Below are positions 45,301 to 52,271 of a stretch of 52,275 nt of DNA, in pieces (positions within the stretch are counted from its first letter, which is position 1; every line of letters begins with the position of its first letter). Both the position numbers and the translations under genes were made by a program. The notes beneath the pieces are model-generated. The model had not been told where the DNA came from and searched no databases. It saw only the letters and a program-made list of their open reading frames with translations. The stretch comes from Deltaproteobacteria bacterium (GTDB lineage: Bacteria; Myxococcota; Myxococcia; Myxococcales; 40CM-4-68-19): assembly GCA_025358085.1 (NCBI GenBank), contig JANYKT010000113.1, forward strand, positions 1 to 52,275. Direction: 5' to 3'.

Positions 45301-45504
45301 GGCAGGGGCCGCGGCCGCGCCCTGGGCTACGATCAATCGAACGCGGGCGCCGGTCAGCTCCTCGTCGGAGCGGGCGATGAAAGGAAACTCCAGCAGGGCT
45401 GCGCTCGAGTCGCGCTGGGCGCGGGTCGGACCCAACTCGACGAAGCGCTCACCGTCGGGATTGGGCGCGGCGACGGCAGCGAGCAGCAGCAGCGCGGTGA
45501 TCAT
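42340..45504 (-). CDS. bcsB/bcsZ: Fused BcsB (co-catalytic subunit) and BcsZ (GH8 endoglucanase)
   Basis: The ATG at 45504 overlaps the bcsA stop (ATGA) and starts a signal peptide (MITALLLLAAVAAP). Residues 1-682 are BcsB: two carbohydrate-binding/flavodoxin-like pairs, the signature FDGFPFTRVPDLGDT, and a C-terminal membrane helix (HWLALLPVLLLGVLLLANEL). Without a stop codon the frame passes through M683 into a complete BcsZ of 372 residues. This begins with its own signal-like segment (MRARLARGAAAALLCISFASRA), then has the GH8 acid E739 in TTSEGQSYALFFSL and SASDADLWIAYDLLEAG with D800. In enterobacteria these are separate genes. Either a two-helix fusion returns GH8 to the periplasm, or signal peptidase separates the parts, or BcsZ also starts at 43458 (AGGA lies close upstream). 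Confidence 0.9.
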   Translation of the reverse strand: MITALLLLAAVAAPNPDGERFVELGPTRAQRDSSAALLEFPFIARSDEELTGARVRLIVAQGAAAAPALELLVNEERVAIFAEGELLPGAMREIEIKRTLLSDRNSLTVRLRDKDGRCAAHPDAWRPLQSIDVTLRSSPVPLPNELALLPIPFFDRGYDAAATIAVVLAGTPNPADARLAGLVAQWFALDAPIPLRFEAHVGALPDSRAVVLLAGAADAAQLGLEAPTGPAVRMIDHPRFPSSNVKLLVIGGRDANELRAAIESLVARKEKLAGQEVRLPPAPAQPPAGPYSAPRWIASDRAVPFSEYPEGGMPSHEGSTPATLSVRFRVAPDLFIWPSELVALDLNWSERIPPGTVPPRLDVEMNGFYLATLPERGGGTHSIRLRIPREHMRGFNELLMHVHYLETDPCGVAVAGATPPRVAIEGNSALLLGGASHFANLPDVSRFAFDGFPFTRVPDLGDTAVVLPERPSPEELSTLLSVMALLTQVTGRVGTRALFATDQEGELKGKDLLLIGKVEDNRLAGRWADLWPLRIEGARARVQRPTPARFLLDLLGGLGPIIDERRASNLVSQAREVAAIAAIESPFSPGRSAVLITGTGVLPPFSQFLGYAESRAGDGDLLLVAGEQRAMFRIGSSFGNGHLSSWTSLRWFLANHWLALLPVLLLGVLLLANELRQLLDRKMRARLARGAAAALLCISFASRADPCGSWPLLQRYAQRFISQDGRVLDRGEHDRTTSEGQSYALFFSLVANDRAQFDRLLGWTTQNLARGDLGQNLPSWNWGLRRDGSWGVLDENSASDADLWIAYDLLEAGRLWKEPRYGELSRRLLASIASHETASFPELGPMLLPGSRGFILPDGRGVRLNPSYQPPQLLRRFIATGAPGPWAGVLTSSLRMLRETAPEGAVADWVVYRPRHGFAPDTVHGRTGSYDAIRAYLWAGMLADASLGGTLTALLSQSNALPERIDVLSLRGHGKAPVGFYAALLPLARARGDAQAERLLEERIKAAGKDGLYGDPPAYYDQNLILFARGFVDGLYRFAEDGSLVPAWEARCGQ

Positions 45505-47624
45505 CGCAAGCTCGCGGCGGGCCGGGGGTTGGGCGCGAGAGGGCGCGACCGCCGCAATGAAAGCGAGAGCGCCCGCCCCATTCCTGCGAAACCGTGGCGG
45601 GCAATGCTGGAAAGCGTGCGGAGCGGCTTGTCGCGCCGGTGCCCGTCGGTCCAGCCAATCCAGGCGTCGGCGCGAGAAAACAGGGCCTGCACCAACTGGG
45701 TCTCCTGTGCCAGATTGAGGGCCACGAATCGGACCCGGACCGCGCCGCCCTCCTGATCGATGACTTCGGCCGGCAGCGGCTGCTCTTCGCCAAAGCTGAA
45801 GAGCGAGACCCAGATGCGCTCGCGCTCCGACAGCTGGAAACCTTTTGCCAATTGGATGCCGGCGCCAGCCATCCCCAGGTCGACGGTCTCCCCGCGCAGG
45901 GTCCGCCCGTCCGAGAGGCGCACCATGGCCGGCAGCCGGAGGGGGACGCGGTTGCCGACCCGCACCTGCGGCCGCTCGCAGGCAGCGGCGACACAAGCCC
46001 CAAGCAGCATTAAATTGTAGAAGGCCCAGGTGACATTGATTGCCAGCGAGTCCAGATCGCCCCGCCCTGCCCGCAGCTTCCAGAAGCCGGCGGCAATGGC
46101 GGCGCAATTGACCAGGATCAGCACCAGATAGGGGCGCGCGATCCGTGCATCGAAGAAGGAGCGGTCGATGCGGCCGCCTTTCGCGGTGACGTTGAAGGTG
46201 CCTGCGCGCGGCGCGAAGAGCGCAACGGTGGTCGGTATGGCGGTGTAATAGGCGAGACAGGTCTCGTAGACGTCGGACCAGAACGAATGGCGGAAGCGAC
46301 CGTGGATGCGCGCATTGCAGGCGGTCGAATGAATCAGGTGCGGCAAGCCATACGCCACCGCCGCGAGCGGCAGCGCATTGAAGATATGCCGGCCAAAAAA
46401 GAGATAGGCGAGCGGCGCGAGGAGGAAGATCAGCCGCGGGATACCGGAGAAGAAGTGCAGCATCGCCGCGAGGTAACTGATGCGCTGCATGGGCTTGAGT
46501 CCGCGGCCAAAGAGCGGATTGTCGACGCGGAAGATTTGCGCCATTCCCCGCGCCCAGCGGATGCGTTGCCCGACATGCGCGGAGAGCGTCTCCGTGGAGA
46601 GGCCGGCGGCCTGCGGGACTTCCAGATAAGCCGTGCCCCAGCCGCGGCGGTGCATCTTCAGCGCGGTGTGCGCGTCCTCAGTGACCGTCTCGACGGCGAT
46701 GCCTCCGACGTCCTTGAGCGCGCTGCGGCGCAAGAGCGCGCAGGAGCCGCAGAAGAAGGTCGCGTTCCAGGTATCGATTCCGGGCTGGATCACGCCATAA
46801 AAGAGCTCGCTCTCGCCCGGAACGGAGAAGGTGCCCAGGTTCCGCGTAAAGGGATCGGGCGAATAGAAGTGATGCGGCGTCTGCACCAGCGCGAGCTTCG
46901 GGTCGCGCAAGAGCCAGCCCATGCAGACTTGCAGGAAGGACCGGGTCGGAACGTGGTCGCAATCGAAGATGGCGATGTATTCGCCGCTGGTCTGCTTCAT
47001 TGCATGATTGAGATTGCCCGCTTTCGCATGCTTGTTGTCGGGCCGCACGATGTAGCCCACGCCTGCTTCCGCTGCGAAATCGCGGAACGCATCGCGGCGG
47101 CCGTCGTCCAGGAGATAGACGCGAAGCCGATTCGCGGGCCAATCAATGCACGAAGCGGCGAGGACCGTCGCGCGGACGATCTCGAGCGGCTCGTTGTAGG
47201 TCGGAACATAGACATCTACAGTCGGCCAACTCGACAGGTCGTCCGGCATCGGTACGGGCTTCCTTCGCAGGCCCGCGACCGATTGGGCATAGGCGAGGAC
47301 GAGCATCGCGCACGAATACAGCTCGGCCGCGAGAAGCATGCCGCCCAACACTGCGTCCAGGGACCATTCGCCGCCGATGGTGGTTGAGAGCCGCCAGAAG
47401 AGATAGCGCGCGGTCGCGGTAATGGAGACGAGGATGAGTGCCAGTGTGGCCAGGCGGGTCTTGCTGCGGCCCAGCAGGAGCGCGACGGTGACCGTGCCGC
47501 CGGCCAGCGCGAACTGGGTGCGCAGATCGAGCGGCGTGACCACGAAGACGGCCAGACAGGCGAAGGCAAAGAGACCCGCTGCCCCCGTGAAGAGGGCGCG
47601 GCGCGTCGCGGTGGCGGCGCTCAC
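45501..47624 (-). CDS. bcsA: Cellulose synthase catalytic subunit BcsA
   Basis: The GTG at 47624 overlaps the bcsQ stop (GTGA). The 707-aa product has N-terminal membrane helices and then the GT2 domain with all processive motifs: DDG in YLLDDGRRD, DCD in IFDCDHVP, FFCGS, TED in TVTEDAHTALK, and QRIRW. Several more membrane helices follow. A C-terminal PilZ domain has R551/R555 in ERPQVRVGNR. The second PilZ motif, normally DxSxxG, reads DLGMAG (residues 582-587), so the usual Ser is Gly. BcsA polymerises UDP-glucose into beta-1,4-glucan at the inner membrane and extrudes it. The PilZ change could alter control by cyclic di-GMP. Length is shorter than the 872 aa of E. coli, mostly at the N-terminus. 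Confidence 0.95.
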   Translation of the reverse strand: MSAATATRRALFTGAAGLFAFACLAVFVVTPLDLRTQFALAGGTVTVALLLGRSKTRLATLALILVSITATARYLFWRLSTTIGGEWSLDAVLGGMLLAAELYSCAMLVLAYAQSVAGLRRKPVPMPDDLSSWPTVDVYVPTYNEPLEIVRATVLAASCIDWPANRLRVYLLDDGRRDAFRDFAAEAGVGYIVRPDNKHAKAGNLNHAMKQTSGEYIAIFDCDHVPTRSFLQVCMGWLLRDPKLALVQTPHHFYSPDPFTRNLGTFSVPGESELFYGVIQPGIDTWNATFFCGSCALLRRSALKDVGGIAVETVTEDAHTALKMHRRGWGTAYLEVPQAAGLSTETLSAHVGQRIRWARGMAQIFRVDNPLFGRGLKPMQRISYLAAMLHFFSGIPRLIFLLAPLAYLFFGRHIFNALPLAAVAYGLPHLIHSTACNARIHGRFRHSFWSDVYETCLAYYTAIPTTVALFAPRAGTFNVTAKGGRIDRSFFDARIARPYLVLILVNCAAIAAGFWKLRAGRGDLDSLAINVTWAFYNLMLLGACVAAACERPQVRVGNRVPLRLPAMVRLSDGRTLRGETVDLGMAGAGIQLAKGFQLSERERIWVSLFSFGEEQPLPAEVIDQEGGAVRVRFVALNLAQETQLVQALFSRADAWIGWTDGHRRDKPLRTLSSIARHGFAGMGRALSLSLRRSRPLAPNPRPAASLR

Positions 47625-48511
47625 GGGGCGAGCTCGCGCGCGACTGCCTGCAGGTCCGAGACAACCTGCGAGCCCGGCGCGAAGTCTTCGATGCAGCGCC
47701 CCTCCACGAGCGCCTCGGGCACCGCCGTGTCGTCCTGTATGGCGGTCGGGACGAGACGCGGTCCAAGCAGGTGACGCAGCTCAGCCAAAGCGACCCGGTC
47801 GGCAGGCCGCCGGCCGTCGAATCGATTGATCAGGTACCGAGCCCGCGTACGGCGCCAGGAGCGCATCCGATAGCGTGCGAGCAAGGCCTCTGTTGCGTGG
47901 ACTGCATTGACGTTCTCGCGATTGGGCCGCGCGACAATGATGACCTCGTCGGCTTCCGCAAGCGCCTGCTCGACCGCGTCGCTGGCTCCGGCAGCGGTAT
48001 CGAGCACCACCGCGTCGCAGTCCCAGGCCGCTTCGACGGTGCTGGCGTGATCAAGGACGAGCGGAACGAAGCCGACGTTGCGCTCGGGCCATTCGATCTC
48101 GGCTCCGCCAGCGCCTTGCTGGACGGCCTGGATTGAGCCGCCCGCTGGGTCGACGCCGCCCGACAAGTCGCCTTTGACGCCGTGGTGGAAAGCGGTCGCA
48201 AGGCGCGGACGGACTTCCATTGGGGAACGGGTGAGAGCATCGAGACGCTCGCGGAAGTGCGCCCGCAGATCGGCGCGGGGATCGAGGTCGACTGCTGCCG
48301 CGCGCAGCCCGCGTCGCCCCAGCGTCGTAGTGAGGTTCGCAGCCAGCGTGGTCCGGCCGACGCCGCGCACCAATGAAACGAGCGCGAAGATATTGAGTCC
48401 GGCCCGCGCTGGACGCTCGTGGGCGCGCCTCGCTGGCCGCGCATGCGCGTCCCGGTAGCGGAAATCAGGCACGCTTAAATACTTCAACAGGCTGGCAACG
48501 TCCGGTGTCAT
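47621..48511 (-). CDS. bcsQ: BcsQ-type MinD-like ATPase with BcsR-like N-terminal segment
   Basis: The ATG at 48511 is chosen because AGGA lies directly upstream (inside a hairpin) and the N-terminus then fits the family. The 296-residue protein is MinD/ParA-like: a degenerate P-loop VRGVGRTTLAANL at residues 48-60 (Arg replaces the usual Lys, as enterobacterial BcsQ also deviates), VDLDPRAD, VVLDTAAGASD, and LINRFDGRR. Residues 4-21 (DVASLLKYLSVPDFRYRD) resemble the conserved part of BcsR, which is normally a separate small partner of BcsQ. BcsRQ controls cellulose secretion at the cell pole or membrane in enterobacteria. It is the first gene of the bcs unit and overlaps bcsA by GTGA. Confidence 0.85.
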   Translation of the reverse strand: MTPDVASLLKYLSVPDFRYRDAHARPARRAHERPARAGLNIFALVSLVRGVGRTTLAANLTTTLGRRGLRAAAVDLDPRADLRAHFRERLDALTRSPMEVRPRLATAFHHGVKGDLSGGVDPAGGSIQAVQQGAGGAEIEWPERNVGFVPLVLDHASTVEAAWDCDAVVLDTAAGASDAVEQALAEADEVIIVARPNRENVNAVHATEALLARYRMRSWRRTRARYLINRFDGRRPADRVALAELRHLLGPRLVPTAIQDDTAVPEALVEGRCIEDFAPGSQVVSDLQAVARELAP

Positions 48512-48526
48512 GGTCCTCGCAGGACC
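48512..48526 (-). promoter_or_regulatory. SD-sequestering hairpin at the bcsQ start
   Basis: Read on the minus strand, GGTCCT, loop GCG, then AGGACC directly precede the bcsQ ATG. The six-base stem is perfect, and its 3' arm contains the AGGA ribosome site that serves bcsQ. Folding would hide the site, so first-gene translation may depend on unfolding by a ribosome, a protein, a small RNA or temperature. A chance palindrome is possible. Confidence 0.55.
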
Positions 48527-48606
48527 GTAGATTGTGGACGCAAGGCCACGATTAAAAGGCTCGCTCGTCCCGGCGGCGAGCGAGCGCTTTTGCAGGAAGA
48601 GAGCCC

Positions 48607-49968
48607 TCAGCGACTGTCGAGGTCGATGATTCGCTCGATGGCGGAGCGGCACGCGGCGCAGAACGGCACGTCATCGCGGGTAAACATCTTGCAATCGGTC
48701 TGCGCGCGGTAATAGCCCTTCGATTCGTAATTGGCGCCTTCGAAAGCGCCCACCACGCGCGCATATTTTTCGCCGAGCAATTGCTTCATGTCGGCTGCTT
48801 GCTCTTCCTTGAAGAGCGCGTCCATCTCCGACTCGGGGCGGCGGCTGGAACGTATCTGGCGCCGCCTCGCCTGGATCCCCTTCTCGTACTCAATGAAGCC
48901 CTGTTCATTCCAGGGCGTCGGAAGCGGAACGCCGGGCGCGGTCGCCCACTTGGGGTGCTGCGGATTGGCGGTGACGTTGGGCTCCCATGGCTCGAGTCGC
49001 TCGGAGTCGCTTTGATAGGAAACGTCCGAGGTGAAGTATTCATCGGCGAGGCCGGCAATGTGGTGCCCGAACTCGTGGACGAAGACATACGGCGCCCAGA
49101 GCGAGTCGGCGGCCACCGTGCTGTACAGGTTGAAGATACCGCCGCCGCCATAGGTCTGGCCATTGACCAGGATCTCGACGAGTTCATACGGAGCCTGCGA
49201 GGCGGCCTCCCGGAAAGCACGGTTCTCAAAGGTCAAGACATAGCGCTCGGACCCAAAGGCATCATAGGTGGCGCCGAGCGGCGTGCGCTTGTGGACGCCG
49301 GTCGATGGCCGGGAGATGCCGGCCTCCGGGGAAGGCGGGCAGAGGCCCCAGACATTGAAATCGTCTCTCCGCTCCTTGAAAGGAGAGTTTTGGAAGAGCA
49401 TCTCCACCAGGCGGCGCGCGTCGCTTTCGAACTTGCCGCGCTGCTGGGCGGTATAGCCATCGCCGAGGATGAGCAGATCAACATGCGTCGCGGGGTCACC
49501 CTTGTCCTGCAGCTTGAGCAGCGGACCCGCTGGCGGAGGACTCGAGTCGTCGATGAACGGGTCTTTCGGATCCACGAGCAACGACCACACCTCGCGAAAG
49601 GCATTGGTGCGCGGGTCGCGCTTCTTCAAGAGCACCTGGACGGGGGTGGCGGGCGCGGGAAACCGCAGCGACTCGGAGAAGGTGCGGGCGATCTCCTTTG
49701 CTTCGGCGGTGGTTTGCCACTCACCATAGATGGAAGAAAAGCCGCGCGAATATTGCAGCCGGTTGGTCGCGCGCTCGCGGATTTCGAAAAGGTATTTACC
49801 GCTGTTGGTCTCGTCGATTGGCTTGCCCGGATTGCCGGGCCAGGGCAGCGGCTCGAGCACTTTCCTGTCGAGCGAGAATTGCTCGCCCGCGGCGGTGCCG
49901 GTGTGGAAGTAATCGATGCGGAAGGTCCGCGGCGCAGTGACGGAGAGGACGAGGCACAGGAGGATCAT
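48607..49968 (-). CDS. Secreted M64-family metallopeptidase
   Basis: The 453-residue product starts at 49968 with a signal peptide (MILLCLVLSVTAP). An N-terminal beta domain of about 130 residues, typical of M64 proteins, leads to the catalytic domain: VDLLILGDGYTAQQRGKFESDA near 165, DDFNVWGLCPPSPEAGI, and the zinc site HEFGHHIAGLADEY with H298, E299, H302 and D309. The later WEPNVT, EGANYESKGYYRAQTDCKM and FCAACRSAIERI complete the family pattern. M64 enzymes include IgA peptidase and secreted bacterial proteases. It lies 95 bp upstream of bcsQ in the same direction. Whether it acts on the envelope or on cellulose-operon products is not evident. Confidence 0.88.
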   Translation of the reverse strand: MILLCLVLSVTAPRTFRIDYFHTGTAAGEQFSLDRKVLEPLPWPGNPGKPIDETNSGKYLFEIRERATNRLQYSRGFSSIYGEWQTTAEAKEIARTFSESLRFPAPATPVQVLLKKRDPRTNAFREVWSLLVDPKDPFIDDSSPPPAGPLLKLQDKGDPATHVDLLILGDGYTAQQRGKFESDARRLVEMLFQNSPFKERRDDFNVWGLCPPSPEAGISRPSTGVHKRTPLGATYDAFGSERYVLTFENRAFREAASQAPYELVEILVNGQTYGGGGIFNLYSTVAADSLWAPYVFVHEFGHHIAGLADEYFTSDVSYQSDSERLEPWEPNVTANPQHPKWATAPGVPLPTPWNEQGFIEYEKGIQARRRQIRSSRRPESEMDALFKEEQAADMKQLLGEKYARVVGAFEGANYESKGYYRAQTDCKMFTRDDVPFCAACRSAIERIIDLDSR

Positions 49969-50276
49969 GCGCGCTGTGTATCGCTACTACGCCGCGCGCA
50001 CCAGAGGGGGAGTGTTCGAGTTGCATCTCTTGTTGCTGGCTGTCGGCAGAATCCGGCCCGGCTTCTTCTTGCCCTCAGCGATAGCACCAAAAGCGTCAGT
50101 CGGCGCCGCAACAGGGTTTTTAGCCCTTTACCAGTATCTCCCTCGAGTAGTGGCGCGCCGTGCTCCCGGCCGCGAGCTGGACCCTATGCGCTTGTCGACC
50201 CTTCGCGCAGAAAACCGACGCTCCCATCCATTACGATGCCCCATGGTGGCGCTAACAGACGACTCCAGGGGAGGGC
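49969..50276. other. 308-bp gap between the M64 peptidase and the Rhs-associated genes
   Basis: No open stretch here has a recognisable product or ribosome site on either strand. It should carry the promoter of the peptidase gene on the minus strand. I see no clear hairpin, repeat or promoter boxes. Confidence 0.4.
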
Positions 50277-50504
50277 CTACTTTGGGCCGTCTACTGGAGG
50301 GGCGGCAAGCTTGAAGAAGTGGTTCGGCTGCGGCCGGAACTCTAGCCGACCGAACTCGTCATACGTGGCTGATAGCTTGTTGTTTTTAGTCTCGGTGATG
50401 CCCAGCCGATTTCTCATCTGGACGGTCGCCGCGTGCCGCGCGATCGCTTTGCCATCGGGGGCAATCACCGCGTTGCTTGTAGTTTCCAGAATTCGGCACT
50501 TCAT
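50277..50504 (-). CDS. Small 75-aa protein following the Rhs-associated gene
   Basis: The ATG at 50504 comes straight after the stop codon of the preceding gene (TGAATGA), so re-initiation is likely. The product has no signal peptide or membrane segment. It contains NNKLSATYDEFGRLEFRPQPNHFFKL, in which YDEFGRL recalls RHS/YD repeat wording, but there is only one copy. It could be an immunity protein for the neighbouring toxin tip or another displaced tip fragment. The sequence alone does not decide. Confidence 0.5.
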   Translation of the reverse strand: MKCRILETTSNAVIAPDGKAIARHAATVQMRNRLGITETKNNKLSATYDEFGRLEFRPQPNHFFKLAAPPVDGPK

Positions 50505-51236
50505 TCACTTCGGTTTGGCTTGCAGAGAGAAAAGACTCTCAGTCTCGGATAATAAGTTATCCAAATCGGCGAGCCTGACGCCTTTCTCCTCCTGCCTGCT
50601 ATCAACAAGCGCCACGATCGCGCGCGCGGTACTCACAAGAGCATTCATTCGAGGGCCCAGACCGGGGGTACGGGTCATCCCAGACCTGTAACCGTCAGCA
50701 GTTCTGGCCGACGCGAAATGCATCACCTCGGTTGGGCCGTGAAAAAGCAGACCGACCTCATCACCCTCCGGCAAAGGAGGATTCCGGACCTCTTGCAATG
50801 CTTTGTCCCATAGACGGTAGAGACGATTGCAATAGCCGTCCGGGACTTCCATCTGCCGGTGCACTACTTCCGGTGCCGGAGGAGAAGCGTCCAGAGAAAC
50901 AGAACCTGGGCGCAACGTATGGTGACGCTGAGCAAGAGCAGCGCGGGCATTGCGGTTAGCACGAGCTGTTTCTAAAATACATTGAGGCCTCTCTTCAATC
51001 GAGGCCTCGATGTACAACGCTTCTTCCGGTTTCACACTCGGCAGCAATACGTATTCCAGTGACCTGTTTCCCTTCGGAAGAAGAAGTTCCGCTACCACCT
51101 CTTCGTAGGCGATCTGGCTCGTAGTGTACTGACCAAAGCTACCCGGCTCGGCCCAAAGATGATCTGGCCGCGTAACAGTTGGTCTGGGATTACGCGCATC
51201 TTGTGCTACTCCGAATAAAAGAATGAACGCAAGCAT
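50505..51236 (-). CDS. Secreted protein next to a toxin tip, possible immunity protein
   Basis: The ATG at 51236 has AGGGGG seven bases upstream, the best ribosome site in the area, and begins MLAFILLFGVAQDARNP, a short signal-like segment. The mature part (about 225 aa) is mixed alpha/beta with two possible disulphide cysteines (PQCILETARAN, GYCNRLYRLWDKA) and no known motif. The upstream toxin frame runs into this gene without a stop, in the same phase, so a fused product is also possible. Its place directly after the toxin is where immunity genes usually lie, but an exported immunity protein to a nuclease would be odd. A protein unrelated to the toxin is equally possible. Confidence 0.55.
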   Translation of the reverse strand: MLAFILLFGVAQDARNPRPTVTRPDHLWAEPGSFGQYTTSQIAYEEVVAELLLPKGNRSLEYVLLPSVKPEEALYIEASIEERPQCILETARANRNARAALAQRHHTLRPGSVSLDASPPAPEVVHRQMEVPDGYCNRLYRLWDKALQEVRNPPLPEGDEVGLLFHGPTEVMHFASARTADGYRSGMTRTPGLGPRMNALVSTARAIVALVDSRQEEKGVRLADLDNLLSETESLFSLQAKPK

Positions 51237-52188
51237 TAATGTTCCCCCTGCATCACGTGCGTCCATTAGTGGTTTGGTAAGGTAAGTGGAAGATCTCACG
51301 TAGAGATCGACTCGAGAAGACTTCTGATTGGCGAAGTCTATATAATCCCTGATCTGCTGAGTCAAGCTCTGCGACTTTACGTTTTTCACCTCGCTGAGAA
51401 CACCGGGCAGTAGTCCGTCAGCGATGCGTGTGCGGCCATTGATCTGGAAGGAACCTTTCGGACCTATGTCTTCGGCCGCGCGAATTGCGGCCTCGCCAAC
51501 CTGCCCCGCGCGCACCGGCGTCGCCCCTCCACGAATGTTCGAGATGCCTTCGGCAGCCTCCACCGCTTGTACTACCGAGGCCGTCCGACTTTCCGCAGCG
51601 ATCTCGGACAAGAAAGGGAAGATTATACCGGCGGTGCTTAAGAGAGACAGGCTGCGGTCGGTCCAGTCCAGCTTTTGACCTGTGAAGGCGTCCACGCCCG
51701 TAATGAATTCACCCGGCCCGTGCAACCAGCCAAAAGCGACCCGAGCAGCAACTGGGTACCCTGTTGTTGCCGGATCACTGCCGTGGACTCGGGTAGCGCT
51801 TTCGGCTTCCCCCTAGCTCTCCTCCTCCTTTTGCGTCAGCGCCAGAAGATCGGCCAATATCTGCGGCGCCCTTTACGTCGGTCAGCGGTGCTTTTAAAGA
51901 GAATGTTCCCAGGTCTGTCCTCGACCCGTTCTTCTCGTTCACCCCGAGATGTACGGCTCCGGCCGCTGGCCCGCTCTGCTTGATCGCTCCAGACAACGGA
52001 CCGATCGTCTCTGCTCCGCAAACATGTGACCCGGTTTGCGTTACACACTCGGTTTGATAGCCGGTCGGGTCTACCCCGCTCAGCGGATTGGGCCCGCGAT
52101 CGATCTTATTGCAGTTAAATCGCACGGAGCGGTGACGCAGTAGTGTTAACCCATGAGGCAGAAATCTCTTTTGAAAAGCCGTCACCAA
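51237..52188 (-). pseudogene. Orphan Rhs C-terminal toxin tip with restriction-endonuclease-fold domain, frameshifted
   Basis: The coding starts with an Rhs core end (NPLSGVDPTGY, near 52100); the core itself is missing upstream. A variable linker follows to GGGELGG. There the frame breaks: dropping one G from the five-G run at 51809-51813 continues it as ESATRVHGSDPATTGYPVAARVAFGW. Next comes a pretoxin segment (FITGVDAFTGQKLDWTDRSLS). The toxin domain is of the Tox-REase-7 type (RTRIADGLLPGVLSEVKNVKS, then LTQQIRDYIDFANQK and RVDLYVRSSTYLTKPLMDARDAGG), with E and K of the nuclease site in SEVKNV. It has no stop of its own and runs in frame into the next gene. It is likely an inactive displaced tip or a recombination donor. 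Confidence 0.7.
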
Positions 52189-52247
52189 ACTCGATTGTGT
52201 ACACTCGAGAGCCTAGAGCGACGATCGGGCTGAATCCTCTATAAGAC

Positions 52248-52271
52248 CGATCCCTTGCGTGCAGGGGATCG
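52248..52271. repeat. Inverted repeat at the window edge
   Basis: CGATCCC (52248-52254) and GGGATCG (52265-52271) form a seven-base stem with a ten-base loop. It lies upstream of the orphan Rhs tip and close to the end of the window. Its role (terminator or recombination scar) cannot be judged here. Confidence 0.35.

Noticed and set aside
45505-46107. N-terminal extension of the BcsB-BcsZ frame back to 46107
   Set aside because: It reads bcsA in the wrong frame. The ATG at 45504 has an ATGA overlap and a signal peptide.
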